Assembly: GCF_000159315.1 (NCBI RefSeq)
Contig: NZ_GG669994.1
Span: 296,468-360,467 of the forward strand
Length of the DNA stretch: 64,000 nucleotides
Direction: 5' to 3'
From: Lentilactobacillus hilgardii DSM 20176 = ATCC 8290
Lineage (GTDB): Bacteria; Bacillota; Bacilli; Lactobacillales; Lactobacillaceae
This document shows positions 8,595 to 18,677 of this stretch, piece after piece. The notes under the pieces were generated by a model. That model was given only the letters and a program-made list of their open reading frames with translations, searched no databases and had not been told where the DNA came from. Made by a program: the position numbers and the translations under genes. The stretch's first letter is position 1; each line of letters opens with the position of its first letter.

Positions 8595-9335
8595 ATGGCA
8601 ATGATCGAATTTCAAGATGTACAAAAGTACTATGGCAATTTCCATGCATTGAAAGATATTAATCTTAAAATTGAAGCAGGTGAGACTGTCGTTTTAATCG
8701 GGCCTTCAGGTTCAGGTAAATCTACTTTAATCCGAACGGTTAATGGTTTGGAACGGATTCAAGAAGGAAAATTAATCGTTAACGGACAGGATTTAGCGAA
8801 CAAAAAGACCGATATTAACCGAATCCGCAAAAATGTTGGGATGGTTTTTCAACATTTTAACTTATATGCAAACAAAACAATTATGGAAAACATTATGTTG
8901 GCACCACGGATTGTATTGCACCGTAATGAGGATGAGAATCGAAAGATTGCGTTGGAGCTGTTGGATCAGGTTGGTCTTCGAAGCCAGGCCGAGAAGCTTC
9001 CGGCACAGCTTTCAGGTGGCCAACAGCAACGAATCGCAATTGCCCGTTCATTAGCAATGCGTCCAAAATGCTTGCTGTTTGATGAGCCAACCAGTGCCCT
9101 TGATCCTGAAATGATTGATGATGTTTTGAACGTTATGAAAGATATTGCCCGTGACTCGGACATGACAATGTTGGTTGTTACCCATGAAATGGGCTTTGCT
9201 CGTGAAGTGGCCAACCGGGTTGTCTTCATGGATGACGGTCGCATTTTGGAAGATGACAGCAGTGAAAAGTTCTTTGATGGTGAACCAACCAATGAGCGTG
9301 CACGACAATTTCTTGGGAAAATTATCACTCACTAA
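8595..9335 (+). CDS. glnQ: Amino-acid ABC transporter ATPase, GlnQ type
   Basis: A 246-residue ATPase that powers uptake of polar amino acids (glutamine/glutamate class) through the two permeases downstream. Walker A GPSGSGKST near 35-43, Q-loop VFQHFNLY near 83-90, signature LSGGQQQR near 137-144, Walker B CLLFDEPTSALDPE near 157-170, H-loop VTHEMGFA near 196. An in-frame TTG lies 15 bases upstream, inside the GGAGG site, so ATG 8595 is chosen. First gene of a four-gene operon. Confidence 0.92.
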   Translation: MAMIEFQDVQKYYGNFHALKDINLKIEAGETVVLIGPSGSGKSTLIRTVNGLERIQEGKLIVNGQDLANKKTDINRIRKNVGMVFQHFNLYANKTIMENIMLAPRIVLHRNEDENRKIALELLDQVGLRSQAEKLPAQLSGGQQQRIAIARSLAMRPKCLLFDEPTSALDPEMIDDVLNVMKDIARDSDMTMLVVTHEMGFAREVANRVVFMDDGRILEDDSSEKFFDGEPTNERARQFLGKIITH

Positions 9336-9358
9336 AACGTCGAATTGGAGGAAACATC

Positions 9359-10192
9359 ATGAGAAAGATCTTATCAAGGGTTGGATTGGTTGTTGCACTA
9401 CTGATCATGGTTGTTTCACTGGGTGCCTGCAGTAGCACTTCCGGTTCGAAACGCGATGTTCTAAAGGACGACAAACAATCCAATACAATTACTTGGGGTG
9501 TTAAAGCCGATACCAAGCTATTCGGTCTTATGGATGTGAAGGATAACCAAATCAAAGGATTTGAAGTTGACCTCGCTAAAGCAATGACCAAAGAGATTCT
9601 TGGTAAAAAAGGCAAAGCCCGTTTTATTCAAGTTACAAGTCAGACCCGAATGCCATTACTGGCAAACGGAAATATTGATGCCATTATGGCAACAATGACG
9701 ATTACACCGCAACGTGCCGAACAGGTTGACTTTTCACGTTCATACTTTGATGCCGGACAAGCAATCCTGGTTAAGGATGGCAGTCCGATTAAAAATGTTC
9801 GGAGTCTAAATCGTAAAGGTGCCGTAGTTCTTGGTGTTGTTGGTTCAAACTCAGTTCAAAATATTAAGAAATTCGCACCCAAAGCGCGAGTACTTCAACT
9901 GTCTGATTATTCGCAGGCACTAACTGCGTTGAAGTCCGGTCAAGGTGATGCCTTAACAACTGATAACGGTATTCTTTACGGGATGTCAATCGAAAATCCC
10001 GGTTATTCCGTTGTTGGCGGGACTTTTACCAAGGAGCCATATGGAATTGCAACAGCCAAAGGTCAACGACCATTTCATAATGCAATTAATCATGCATTGA
10101 CGAAGGTTGAAAATTCCGGTGAATATAATAAGCTCATCTACAAGTGGTTCCATAATGTTAAGGGCTTTGATATGAAGGGGGCAGAACGATGA
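9359..10192 (+). CDS. Amino-acid ABC transporter substrate-binding lipoprotein
   Basis: A 277-residue SBP_bac_3-family lipoprotein that captures the amino acid outside the membrane. Signal peptide of about 24 residues with lipobox LGAC, Cys about residue 24-25. The family hallmark FEVDLAKAMTKEIL and the domain VTSQTRMPLLANGNIDAIMATMTITPQRAEQVDFS follow. Typical length for GlnH-like proteins. It sits between the ATPase and the permeases; the next gene overlaps its stop by four bases (ATGA). Ligand inferred as glutamine or glutamate from family only. Confidence 0.9.
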   Translation: MRKILSRVGLVVALLIMVVSLGACSSTSGSKRDVLKDDKQSNTITWGVKADTKLFGLMDVKDNQIKGFEVDLAKAMTKEILGKKGKARFIQVTSQTRMPLLANGNIDAIMATMTITPQRAEQVDFSRSYFDAGQAILVKDGSPIKNVRSLNRKGAVVLGVVGSNSVQNIKKFAPKARVLQLSDYSQALTALKSGQGDALTTDNGILYGMSIENPGYSVVGGTFTKEPYGIATAKGQRPFHNAINHALTKVENSGEYNKLIYKWFHNVKGFDMKGAER

Positions 10193-10827
10193 TAAGCATT
10201 TTTCAAAATTATGGTGGTGAATTGCTCACCGGGCTTGGTCAAACGCTCTTATGCAGTATCATTGCGTTAATCTTTGCATTGATTATCGGTTCTGCATTTG
10301 CGATTATGGAGACCATGCCAAACAAGTTTGCCCGAGTTGTTGCTCGAGTTTATATTGAAGTCTTTCGAAATATTCCATTATTGGTTATTACAATGTTTTT
10401 CTACGTTGTCATTCCAATGTATATCGTTAAGATTAGTGGGTTTGCATCAGGGACCGTTGGACTAACGTTGTATTCTTCAGCATTTATTGCCGAGACGGTT
10501 CGTTCAGGAATTCAATCTGTTGATCCCGGACAAATGGAAGGTGCACGTTCAACAGGATTATCTTACTGGCAATCCATGAGGTACATCATTTTACCGCAGG
10601 CGTTTCGATACGTTATTCCACCATTGGGTAACCAATTCATCAACTTGGTTAAGAATTCATCGGTCCTGGCCTTCGTTGCCGGCTTTGATTTGATGTATCA
10701 GGCAAACGTCATTGCGTCTGATTCATTGCAGAGTATGAGCACGTATATGTGTGTCGGCGTCTTATATTTAATTTTGACGTTGCCGTTGAGTTATTACATG
10801 CGTCATCTTGAAAAGAAATTGGCCTAA
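10189..10827 (+). CDS. Amino-acid ABC transporter permease 1
   Basis: A 212-residue HisM/GlnP-type membrane protein with about five helices. The EAA loop that docks on the ATPase reads EGARSTGLSYWQSMRYIILPQAFRYVIPP at about residues 116-144. It forms the translocation path together with the second permease. Translationally coupled to the lipoprotein gene by a 4-base overlap and followed after 15 bases by the second permease. Confidence 0.9.
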   Translation: MISIFQNYGGELLTGLGQTLLCSIIALIFALIIGSAFAIMETMPNKFARVVARVYIEVFRNIPLLVITMFFYVVIPMYIVKISGFASGTVGLTLYSSAFIAETVRSGIQSVDPGQMEGARSTGLSYWQSMRYIILPQAFRYVIPPLGNQFINLVKNSSVLAFVAGFDLMYQANVIASDSLQSMSTYMCVGVLYLILTLPLSYYMRHLEKKLA

Positions 10828-10842
10828 AGGAGGAATGATAAT

Positions 10843-11550
10843 ATGCTAACAGTTTTAGGTGCATATTCATGGGTTAATATCAAGTTCCTTCTAGAGGGAG
10901 CCTGGGTAACGATTCTCGTTTCCGTTTGTTCGATTGTCTTGAGTTACATATTCGGTGTAATTCTTGGCGTTACCCGTTACGTTCAAATAAAGTATTTATC
11001 AGCGATCGTCGGTTTTGTCATTGATATTATTCGTAACTTACCACTGATCCTGATTATCTTCTTTACCTACTTTGGATTGCCTCATCTTGGCTTTAAACCC
11101 GATCCGATTTGGGCTTCAGTTATTGCAATGGCAGTCTTTGAAGCGGCAATGGTTGCCGAAATTGTTCGTGCCGGAATCGTGTCTATTCCGACTGGACAAA
11201 TGGAAGGTGCCCGTGCAAATGGTTTGTCCTACTGGCAGGCGTTATGGTACATTGTGTTGCCGCAAGCAATTCGAAATATGATTCCAGCGATCGTCAGTCA
11301 GTTCATTTCCTTGGTTAAGGATACGTCGTTGGCAACCATTATTGTGTTACCGGATCTAATGAACCATGCACAAATCATTTACGGACAAAATACAAATTAT
11401 ACGATTCCAATGTTTCTTGCACTAGCAGTCATGTACTTCATTGTTTGTTACTCACTATCATTATTCTCGAAGTATCTGGAGAAAAGAATCGGTGGAGGCA
11501 ACAAGAAGGGTAAAGCCGATGAGGTTGTACAGGATGCAAGTGACGCTTAA
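10843..11550 (+). CDS. Amino-acid ABC transporter permease 2
   Basis: A 235-residue paralogue of the preceding permease, again about five helices, with its own EAA loop EGARANGLSYWQALWYIVLPQ near 124-144. The charged C-terminal tail (rich in Lys, Gly, Asp) is cytoplasmic. Last gene of the operon; a strong bidirectional terminator follows. GGAGG at 10829-10833 precedes the ATG. Confidence 0.9.
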   Translation: MLTVLGAYSWVNIKFLLEGAWVTILVSVCSIVLSYIFGVILGVTRYVQIKYLSAIVGFVIDIIRNLPLILIIFFTYFGLPHLGFKPDPIWASVIAMAVFEAAMVAEIVRAGIVSIPTGQMEGARANGLSYWQALWYIVLPQAIRNMIPAIVSQFISLVKDTSLATIIVLPDLMNHAQIIYGQNTNYTIPMFLALAVMYFIVCYSLSLFSKYLEKRIGGGNKKGKADEVVQDASDA

Positions 11551-11612
11551 CTCATTCGACTTAAAATTTTAAAACATTGTGATGGTAGCTGTTATTAGGC
11601 TGCATAAAATAC

Positions 11613-11651
11613 AAAAAGATTGACTATCATTTTTTGATAGTCAATCTTTTT
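11613..11651. terminator. Bidirectional terminator between ABC operon and mgtC
   Basis: Perfect 17-bp stem (AAAAAGATTGACTATCA and its complement) with a T5 loop and T-runs in both directions; it serves the ABC operon on plus and mgtC on minus. Confidence 0.9.
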
Positions 11652-11653
11652 GT

Positions 11654-12337
11654 TTAATCAAGGACTTCAATTTCTTTAACATCGGCAAACTCGCTCATCT
11701 TTTTAATAAAATTATTTGAATTAACCTTTTTCTTTAGTCTGACAGTGACTGCCAATGTGAAAGAATCCGGATCGTATTTAACAATTCTCATCTGGATATT
11801 TAAACTGCCGAGTGATTTAAGCCTTTCAGGTAATTTCTCCATTTCCGTTAATTGTCCAGCCAGGGTCACCTGCAAACGCAATAGTGACCGATTTGGGTAT
11901 CTCTTTAGTGCTCGAATTCGGCGGACAATCGTTTGGGTCACTAAGATGCACAATGTTCCGGCAATCCCAATGATGTACATGTCAGCACCCACGGCCAAGC
12001 CAATCGCAGCGGTAGCCCAGAGCCCTGCAGCTGTGGTGAGACCGTCAATTTGATTGTTTCGGGTCATAATGGCACCCGCACCGATAAATCCGATACCGGT
12101 TACGACACCGGCGGCAATTCTTGAAGGATCCACACCAATGTTGGAATGACCAACCAGATCAAAGAAACCATATTTTGAAATAATCATAAATAAGGCTGAG
12201 CCCACAGCAACCAACATGTGGGTTCGAATACCAGCGGTTTTTAGTCGGGATTTTCGTTCGAATCCGACCAATCCACCGCAAACTGCGGCTACCAGTAGTC
12301 TAAGAACCCACTCCATTTGATAAAGAATAAAACTCAA
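11654..12337 (-). CDS. MgtC/SapB-family membrane protein
   Basis: A 227-residue protein with the MgtC N-terminal membrane domain (about residues 8-120: RLLVAAVCGGLVGFERKSR, AGIRTHMLVAVGSALFM, RIAAGVVTGIGFIGAGAI) and a C-terminal ACT-like cytoplasmic domain (about 150-227). MgtC proteins are linked to magnesium or acid stress and in enterobacteria modulate ATP synthase; the role in lactobacilli is not settled. Start is TTG with GAAGGTGA seven bases upstream; an internal ATG at codon 8 is a weaker choice. Confidence 0.87.
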   Translation of the reverse strand: MSFILYQMEWVLRLLVAAVCGGLVGFERKSRLKTAGIRTHMLVAVGSALFMIISKYGFFDLVGHSNIGVDPSRIAAGVVTGIGFIGAGAIMTRNNQIDGLTTAAGLWATAAIGLAVGADMYIIGIAGTLCILVTQTIVRRIRALKRYPNRSLLRLQVTLAGQLTEMEKLPERLKSLGSLNIQMRIVKYDPDSFTLAVTVRLKKKVNSNNFIKKMSEFADVKEIEVLD

Positions 12338-12479
12338 TTTGTCACCTTCTTGCGTATTGATTCAGTGAATACTATATAATTCCAATGATAAAGGATGCGG
12401 AAATTAATTACTAAAATTAGCACCGAAATCTGATTATGATTGGTCAGCCAATCTATAAATTACGATTATTGTGTGCATT

Positions 12480-12512
12480 AAAAAAGTTGGTATGCATATT
12501 TGCATACCAACT
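12480..12512 (-). terminator. Terminator of the APC permease gene
   Basis: A 12-bp perfect stem AGTTGGTATGCA with a 4-base loop; read on minus it ends in a T-run. Confidence 0.75.
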
Positions 12513-12537
12513 CCTTATTAGTCGTAATAATGGAAAA

Positions 12538-13941
12538 TTAACTATTGCTCTTGACACGATTTTCATTAGCGTTATTGTCGTCTTCATCGATTGGTGCGTC
12601 TTCGTTTTTCGGTTCAACAATGCCATGTTTTTTGGTTTCGTAATAGAAAACAGGGACACCGACAGCAACAAAGATAAAAGATGTTAAAACGCCTGGGAGG
12701 TCTGACATGATTTCACTGACAATCACGAACAGTGAACCACCAATGGCCACAATTGGTGTTAAGGGGAATAGCGGTGTTGAAAAGACGCGATGCTGGTTTG
12801 GATTGCGCTTTCTGAGCAGAAAGACACCAACAAAGGCCATTACGTAGAAACAATAGACAGTGAAGATACATAGTTCTGAAAGTCGGTCAGCATTTGAGAA
12901 GACAATCATGATAGTCACAATGATTAATTCAGCGATAGTTGAAAAGATTGGTGTGTGTGACTTTGGATGTAAGTATGATAATGTCTTTGAAAAGGGTAAT
13001 TGATGACGTTTTGCCATAGCATACATGATACGGGGGAACGTCATGACTTTACCGTTCATACAGCCGACAATCGAGATGATGATACCAATGCTCAATATTT
13101 TACCACCCACGTTGCCAAAGGCAGTTGTGGCAATGAATGGAATGGCACCAGTACCCATACTGTGAATTTTTTCAGCAGGAATGGCGCGATAAACACCATA
13201 TGAAACTAACATATAAATGACCAGAACAGCTAGAATACCGAATGTGATTGCTTGTGGCAACAGTTTTCGAGGATTCTTGATTTCACCGCCAAGGTTGGCA
13301 ATTAAAATCCAGCCATCGAAGGCAAATAACGTTGCTAAAATTGCGACACCAAAGTTTCCTGCAGATTGGTGGACTTCCGAAATGCTTTGACCTAACGCGC
13401 CCTGTTTTCCGAAGAATAATCCGAAAATGATTAAAGCGGCAACCGGAACGAGTTTACATAAAGTTGTAATAATAGCAAAAGTTGCACCGTAGCGGTTGGA
13501 AAATAGATTTAAGATACCGACCAGAATGATTGCTCCAATAGCAATTAAAGCATTGTATTTACTTGGAAAGCCGAAAAAGTCCGATAGTAAAATAGCAAGG
13601 TAGGCACCTAACGATGCGATCATCGCAGGCCCGTAAATGACAATCTGCATCCATCCGGACAGAAATCCCCAGATTCGGCCGTAGATTTTTTCCATGTAAA
13701 CATAAAGGCCGCCGGTTTCGGGCATTTGGGAGGCGATCTCGGCAATTGTTAAGCCGGCTGTGATGGTTAAAATCCCACCTGCAAGCCAAGCTAAAAGGCC
13801 CATGGTAGTTGAACCGGCATCGTCCAGTACAGCTGATTGACGGACAAAGACACCGGCACCGATAATCGTTCCGATTACCAGTGATAACGCTGACCAGAGG
13901 CCCAGGTCCCGATCAAGCGACACTTCTTTTTGTTGTTTCAT
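12538..13941 (-). CDS. APC-superfamily amino-acid permease
   Basis: A 467-residue, about 12-helix permease. The N-terminal consensus LVIGTIIGAGVFVRQSAV (helix 1 substrate site) and TAGLTIAEIASQMPETGGLYVYMEKIYG (helices 2-3) place it in the LAT/SteT-like branch that often exchanges Ser, Thr or other neutral amino acids; the substrate is not proven. The C-terminal tail is rich in Glu, Asp and Asn. GAGAGGAAG precedes the ATG. It starts 52 bases after the hflX stop with no terminator between, so it may be read from the hflX transcript. Confidence 0.85.
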   Translation of the reverse strand: MKQQKEVSLDRDLGLWSALSLVIGTIIGAGVFVRQSAVLDDAGSTTMGLLAWLAGGILTITAGLTIAEIASQMPETGGLYVYMEKIYGRIWGFLSGWMQIVIYGPAMIASLGAYLAILLSDFFGFPSKYNALIAIGAIILVGILNLFSNRYGATFAIITTLCKLVPVAALIIFGLFFGKQGALGQSISEVHQSAGNFGVAILATLFAFDGWILIANLGGEIKNPRKLLPQAITFGILAVLVIYMLVSYGVYRAIPAEKIHSMGTGAIPFIATTAFGNVGGKILSIGIIISIVGCMNGKVMTFPRIMYAMAKRHQLPFSKTLSYLHPKSHTPIFSTIAELIIVTIMIVFSNADRLSELCIFTVYCFYVMAFVGVFLLRKRNPNQHRVFSTPLFPLTPIVAIGGSLFVIVSEIMSDLPGVLTSFIFVAVGVPVFYYETKKHGIVEPKNEDAPIDEDDNNANENRVKSNS

Positions 13942-13993
13942 TGGTTTTCTTCCTCTCTTTAATGACTGTGATGGTCAAATGATTAATTGACAA

Positions 13994-15277
13994 TTATTCA
14001 GTTGTTAAAAGGTATTTTTCGAATCGTTTGGCATCGACACTGTTTAATTCAGCTGTTACGACGGTGCCGTTTTCGCGATAGTCAGTTTTTAGAATAGTTG
14101 TATTGTCGTTTAAATAGGAAACGATGTCTCCCTTGTCAAAAGGAATTAACAAAGAGCGTGTTTGATAATCTTTGAAGACTTTCTCTTTGATAATATTGGC
14201 AAGTTCTTTGAGGGATGGCTGATCGGTTGCTGCCATGATCAGGTTGTCACCTTCGCGTGTTGGATAGGCGATATCCATCTTATCGGCTTTATTAAGCGCA
14301 ACAACCATTGGGATATTATCAACCCCGATTTCCTTCAATGTTTCCTCAGTCGTTTTAATCATCATCTCCCGGTGCGGATCTGAATAATCAACAACTTGAA
14401 CAAGTAAATCAGCGTTGGTGGCTTCGGCCAAGGTTGATTTAAACGCTTGAACCAACTGATGAGGCAGCTGACTGACAAAGCCGACCGTATCACTCAAAAG
14501 AAACGATTTTTGGTCTGGAAGCGATAATTTTCTGACTGATGTATCCAAGGTTGCGAACAGCATATCTTTAACCATGACCTGCTTATCATCATTGTCGCCA
14601 AATAAGTTGATCATGCCATTCATGATGGTCGACTTACCGGCGTTGGTGTAACCTACCAAAGCTACCGTTGGCGTGTCGCTCTTATCACGTTGCTTACGCT
14701 TAGTTTGATCAGCTTTGCTGGATTCCTTAAGCTCACGATTAACATGGGTGATGCGATTTTCCAATGTTCGCTGGTTTAATTCGTATTGTGACTCACCAGC
14801 ACCACGGTTGGTAAAACCACCGCCGCTACTGGTACCGGTTTGCTGGTCGAGACGCTGGCTGGCACTGGTATGAAGACGCGGCAGTTGGTATTTTAATTTG
14901 GCAAGTTCAACTTGTAGCTTAGCTTCCCGTGATTGGGCCCGGTTGGCGAAGATTTCCAAAATCAAACCGGTCCGGTCAATGATTCTGACTCTGGTTGCCT
15001 TTTCGATGTTTCGAATCTGACTGGGTGAGAGTTCATCGTTTGCAACGATTGTGTCAACACCGTCATCGATAACCACTTGAGTGAGTTCTTCAATTTTTCC
15101 TTTACCGAAGTAGGTTGCCGGATCAGGTCTATCTAACTTCTGAATCAATGTTTCGACTACTTTCATATTATTAGCTTCGGCCAAGTTGTTCAGCTCGGTC
15201 ATCGAATAATCAAAACTGTTTGGATGTTGATTAAGCCCGATGGTTACTACTGGTGTCAGTGTTTGTGTTAAGTCCAA
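13994..15277 (-). CDS. hflX: Ribosome-associated GTPase HflX
   Basis: A 427-residue translational GTPase that binds the 50S subunit and splits stalled ribosomes under stress. N-terminal HflX domain with LDRPDPATYFGKGKIEEL near 45-60 and DRTGLILEIFANRAQSREAK near 115; Gly-rich GGGFTNRGAGESQYE near 160-175; then the G domain with G1 GYTNAGKST near 205, G3 DTVGF near 262 and G4 NKAD near 330. The frame opens ten codons earlier, but those codons contain the AGAGGAGGA ribosome site, so TTG 15277 is the start. An extended -10 (TGCTATAAT, 15307-15312) puts the transcript start just ahead. Confidence 0.93.
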   Translation of the reverse strand: MDLTQTLTPVVTIGLNQHPNSFDYSMTELNNLAEANNMKVVETLIQKLDRPDPATYFGKGKIEELTQVVIDDGVDTIVANDELSPSQIRNIEKATRVRIIDRTGLILEIFANRAQSREAKLQVELAKLKYQLPRLHTSASQRLDQQTGTSSGGGFTNRGAGESQYELNQRTLENRITHVNRELKESSKADQTKRKQRDKSDTPTVALVGYTNAGKSTIMNGMINLFGDNDDKQVMVKDMLFATLDTSVRKLSLPDQKSFLLSDTVGFVSQLPHQLVQAFKSTLAEATNADLLVQVVDYSDPHREMMIKTTEETLKEIGVDNIPMVVALNKADKMDIAYPTREGDNLIMAATDQPSLKELANIIKEKVFKDYQTRSLLIPFDKGDIVSYLNDNTTILKTDYRENGTVVTAELNSVDAKRFEKYLLTTE

Positions 15278-15307
15278 ATGTGTTCCTCCTCTAAAGTTCG
15301 TGTTCAA

Positions 15308-15597
15308 TTATAGCACACAAGTGTAAAAATATAGTGGACAATCTCTTCTTTGACATGACATTGTAATTGTAAGCGATTGACGTAGGATTAAGATTTATTT
15401 TAAAAATGAAGAATAACTCGATGATGTTAATAGTAATCTAGTAAATAGCATGGAACATTCGTTTTACTCATGAGTTGGAGTGTACTGAAAAAGCAGTCTA
15501 TAATTATCCAAATAGTTAATCATATTAATTTAAATTCAACTTAAAATCAATTATGTGCTCATCTTTTAAAATGCATATTTAAAAAAGGTACATAGTT
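15308..15597. other. Intergenic region before the oppA remnant
   Basis: About 290 AT-rich bases between hflX and the oppA remnant. The hflX promoter (-10 at 15307-15312, minus) sits at its left end. The sequence shortly before 15598 resembles the leaders of the intact oppA genes only in base composition. Nothing else recognised. Confidence 0.5.
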
Positions 15598-16370
15598 ATG
15601 AAGATAGGGTCATTTGACAAACAGAGTGGTACAATTGCACTTTCCGTACTGGTGTTACTGGGTGCGAGTTTAACAGTTCACGATCCAAGGAAAGGGAATT
15701 AAGGTAGGTCTGACAGAGTAACATGACAACAATGGATATTTCAAAGGTAACAGATCGAATTAGTGCACGGACTTTGAATAACTCTAATGAAGGATTGTTA
15801 CGAATGGCTTGAAATAAGGAGGCTATTGCGAGTGTAGTAAAAAATTATACGGTTTCAAAATATGGTAAAATCTGGACACTTAATTTGCGACATTCTAAAT
15901 GGAGCGATGGATCAGCTGTTACGGTTAAGAATTTTGTCTATTTATGGCAGCGGACAGTTAATCTAAAGACAGCAGACCAATATAGTTACATATTGGTAAA
16001 CATTAAGAACGCCACTAGGCTTAAGTTCGATAAAATGGCATCGTCAAGGCTCGATGTTAAAGCAGATGCCAACTACAAATTAGTGATCACACTTGAAAAA
16101 ACGACAAAGTGTTTTGACAGATACCGGCTTAAAGGCTTGTTACCGCTGATGTGTCAACTCATAACGGACAGGATTATGTGGATGCGGCCTATGAAAGTAG
16201 AATCGAATCTGGCACTTGCAAAGAAATATTGGGCAAAAGTTTTAAGGCAAATCGGTAGGAAACAAGTGACCCTGCTGGTAAACAATGAAAACGTTATGAT
16301 GAACCGTAAAAGGATTGCATTTTTTCCGAAATTGTCAGAACAGTATTGAGACCAGGTCTATATGAGCGAA
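15598..16370 (+). pseudogene. Decayed oligopeptide-binding protein (oppA remnant)
   Basis: A broken third copy of the neighbouring oppA genes. ATG 15598 opens MKIGSFDKQSG and a signal-like stretch, but the lipobox Cys is lost (LLGAS instead of LAGC) and a stop follows. Homology resumes in other frames: TMDISKVTDRISARTLNNSNEGLL, a TGA, then NYTVSKYGKIWTLNLRHSKW through QRTV, parallel to the NYTVSKDGKTWTFNLRHSKW of the second copy. About 200 residues of the middle are missing before a segment like LALAKKYWAKVLRQIGRKQVTL, and the C-terminal half is absent. Stops, frame changes and deletion together show long decay. Confidence 0.85.
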
Positions 16371-16630
16371 TAAGCCTCGGCCAATAAATATTTATTTAAG
16401 TTTCAGAAAGTTCTCTAAAAATGAAATTAAAATATGATGATATGATATAAATCAATTATTATATGGCTGCCAGATACTTAAAGAAGCTGATGTAATCGTT
16501 TATAATAATCGTTACTGTTTGTAAAATAATGAGCAAAAAGTTAATGAACACATTGATTTTAATCAAATTTTAATCTAGTATAGACGCGTATCAAAAATTG
16601 ATAAATATTTTTGAAGGGAAGCTACATAGT

Positions 16631-18250
16631 ATGAAGTTAAAATCAGTTATGAAGATAGGTGGGGTTGGGGTACTTTCTGCTTTAGTCCTTGCAGGATGTG
16701 GCAGCAAGTCTTCTCAATCAGGAAACAGTTCTCAAAAGGTAAAATGGATGATACCGGCAGCAATTTCATCGATGGATGCATCCAAAATAACGGATTTGTA
16801 TTCTTCACAAGTGCTGAATGCAACTAATGAAGGCCTTTTGAAGATGGGTGAGAACAAAACAACACCCGGAGTTGCTAAAAGTTATTCCGTTTCTAAAGAT
16901 GGTAAAACTTGGACCTTTAATCTTCGGAAGTCTAAGTGGAATGATGGAAAGCCTGTCACTGCTAAAGACTTTGTGTTTGCATGGCGACGGACTGTAACGC
17001 CGAAAACGGCTTCCGAGTATGCTTACAATTTTGCCAATATTAAGAATGCTTCAAAGATTAATTCAGGTAAAATGTCACCAACCAAATTAGGGGTTCAAGC
17101 TGATGGCAACTATAAATTAGTTGTCCATTTGGTGAAACCTCAAAGCTACTTTAAATATTTGGTATCTCAAGGCTACTATTTCCCAGAAGAACAGGCAGCT
17201 GTAAAAAAAAATGGCTCTGCATATGGGACAAGTGCTAAAAAGAATGCTTATAACGGACCATTCTTGTTGAAGGGATGGACCGGTACAAATGATACCGCAA
17301 AGCTTGTGAAGAATAAGAGCTATTGGAATGCTAAGAATGTTAAGTTACAACAGATGAGTATTCAAACGGTTAAGGATCCTGCGACTGCTCTGAATAGCTA
17401 TGAAAGTGGGAAACTTGATTTCACAACTTTGAATGGTACTCAAGTTAAACAGTATAAGAATAATAAGGACTATCATGATTACCTTGAAGCTTCAACCTCT
17501 TATATGGAAATGAATGAAAAGAAAGATTCAATCTTTAAAAATAAGAATATCCGTCGAGCACTATCACTTGCCATTGACAAGAATCAATTAGCAAGCAAAG
17601 TTATTGCGGATGGTACAAAGGGAGCCAAAGGATATGTTCCAACAAAGATGGCTTCCAGAAATGGGAAGGACTTTGCCAGCCAAGCTTACGTTAAAACAGG
17701 TGTGGAATATAATTTGACGAAAGCTAAGAAACTCTGGGCCAAGGGTCTAAAGCAAACAGGCAAGAAGTCGGTTTCACTTTCACTGCTTTGTGATGACATT
17801 GATCAGACAGTTAAGAATGCACAATTCGTTCAGAGTAATTTGGAAAAGTTACCGGGATTAAAAATCACAATTCAAAATGTGCCATTTAAGAATCGCTTGA
17901 GTCGTTCCCAAAATGGTCAGTTTGATCTTGTTCTTTCTGCTTGGATTGCCGATTATCCAGACCCATCAAATTTCTTGGACCTCTTCACATCCACTAATTC
18001 ATATAATAATGGTCATTGGAAGAATTCAGAGTATGATGCCTTAATCAAGAAGTCTGAAAGCACGGATGCTAATAATGAAGCAGCCCGTTGGAATGACATG
18101 GTTCAAGCTGAAAAGATTCTAATGAATGATCAAGGAATTGTTCCATTAACACAAGAGGCTCAATCAACTTTGATGAAGTCTAAAGTTAAAGGTGTTCAAT
18201 TCTTCCCAACATCACCACAATGGGATTGGAGTAAGGTTTCGGTTAAATAA
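16631..18250 (+). CDS. oppA: Oligopeptide ABC transporter substrate-binding lipoprotein OppA (copy 1)
   Basis: A 539-residue SBP_bac_5-family lipoprotein that captures oligopeptides for the OppBCDF importer. Signal peptide with lipobox LAGC (Cys near residue 22), then SMDASKITDLYSSQVLNATNEGLLKM, the family signature region SKDGKTWTFNLRKSKWNDGKPVTAKDFVFAWRRTV, and a C-terminal WIADYPDPSNFLDLFTS. The frame opens 11 codons earlier; ATG 16631 is chosen because it begins the signal peptide and GAAGGGAA lies 10 bases before. A terminator follows, so it forms its own transcript or is attenuated from copy 2. Confidence 0.92.
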   Translation: MKLKSVMKIGGVGVLSALVLAGCGSKSSQSGNSSQKVKWMIPAAISSMDASKITDLYSSQVLNATNEGLLKMGENKTTPGVAKSYSVSKDGKTWTFNLRKSKWNDGKPVTAKDFVFAWRRTVTPKTASEYAYNFANIKNASKINSGKMSPTKLGVQADGNYKLVVHLVKPQSYFKYLVSQGYYFPEEQAAVKKNGSAYGTSAKKNAYNGPFLLKGWTGTNDTAKLVKNKSYWNAKNVKLQQMSIQTVKDPATALNSYESGKLDFTTLNGTQVKQYKNNKDYHDYLEASTSYMEMNEKKDSIFKNKNIRRALSLAIDKNQLASKVIADGTKGAKGYVPTKMASRNGKDFASQAYVKTGVEYNLTKAKKLWAKGLKQTGKKSVSLSLLCDDIDQTVKNAQFVQSNLEKLPGLKITIQNVPFKNRLSRSQNGQFDLVLSAWIADYPDPSNFLDLFTSTNSYNNGHWKNSEYDALIKKSESTDANNEAARWNDMVQAEKILMNDQGIVPLTQEAQSTLMKSKVKGVQFFPTSPQWDWSKVSVK

Positions 18251-18677
18251 ATAGGCAATTAATAAACTAGATGCTTTCAGGAAATTATTTAAGGGATTGG
18301 AAATAAGCAAAGTGATATGCTTGTTCCCGATCCTTTTTCTACTCTTATTATGTTAGGATGACCGTTATTTTACTGGGAGTACTCTGTGAATGTCAGGTAG
18401 ATAAATTAATTTTTGAAGCGTTTCAATTAGTATAGTTGTCGTAAAAATTCATTTAAATTCAAATTTTATAACTTTTCTTCATAATTTTTTTTTGCGATTT
18501 GGAATTTAAAAAGCTAGTCGTATCAACGCTTTTTGTTAAAACAAACCTCACAAAGCCATGTATGGCAGTACTATGAATCTGGATTAGTTGATCAATGTAT
18601 TGCTTTTAATAAAGTTTTAATTTAAAATATATTCATTGCCGAGTTAGTAAAATTATATTGAAGGGAAGTATTTCACG
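18251..18677 (+). other. Intergenic region between the two oppA genes
   Basis: About 430 bases. A terminator hairpin at 18291-18338 comes first; the rest is AT-rich and probably holds the promoter of copy 2, though no strong -35/-10 pair stands out to me. No coding signal. Confidence 0.5.
18291..18338 (+). terminator. Terminator after oppA copy 1
   Basis: A 19-bp stem with several G-U pairs (AAGGGATTGGAAATAAGCA against TGCTTGTTCCCGATCCTTT), followed by T-rich sequence. Confidence 0.8.

Noticed and set aside
11613..11651. Operator role for the 17-bp perfect palindrome
   Set aside because: Position between two convergent gene ends and T-runs on both sides fit a bidirectional terminator fully.
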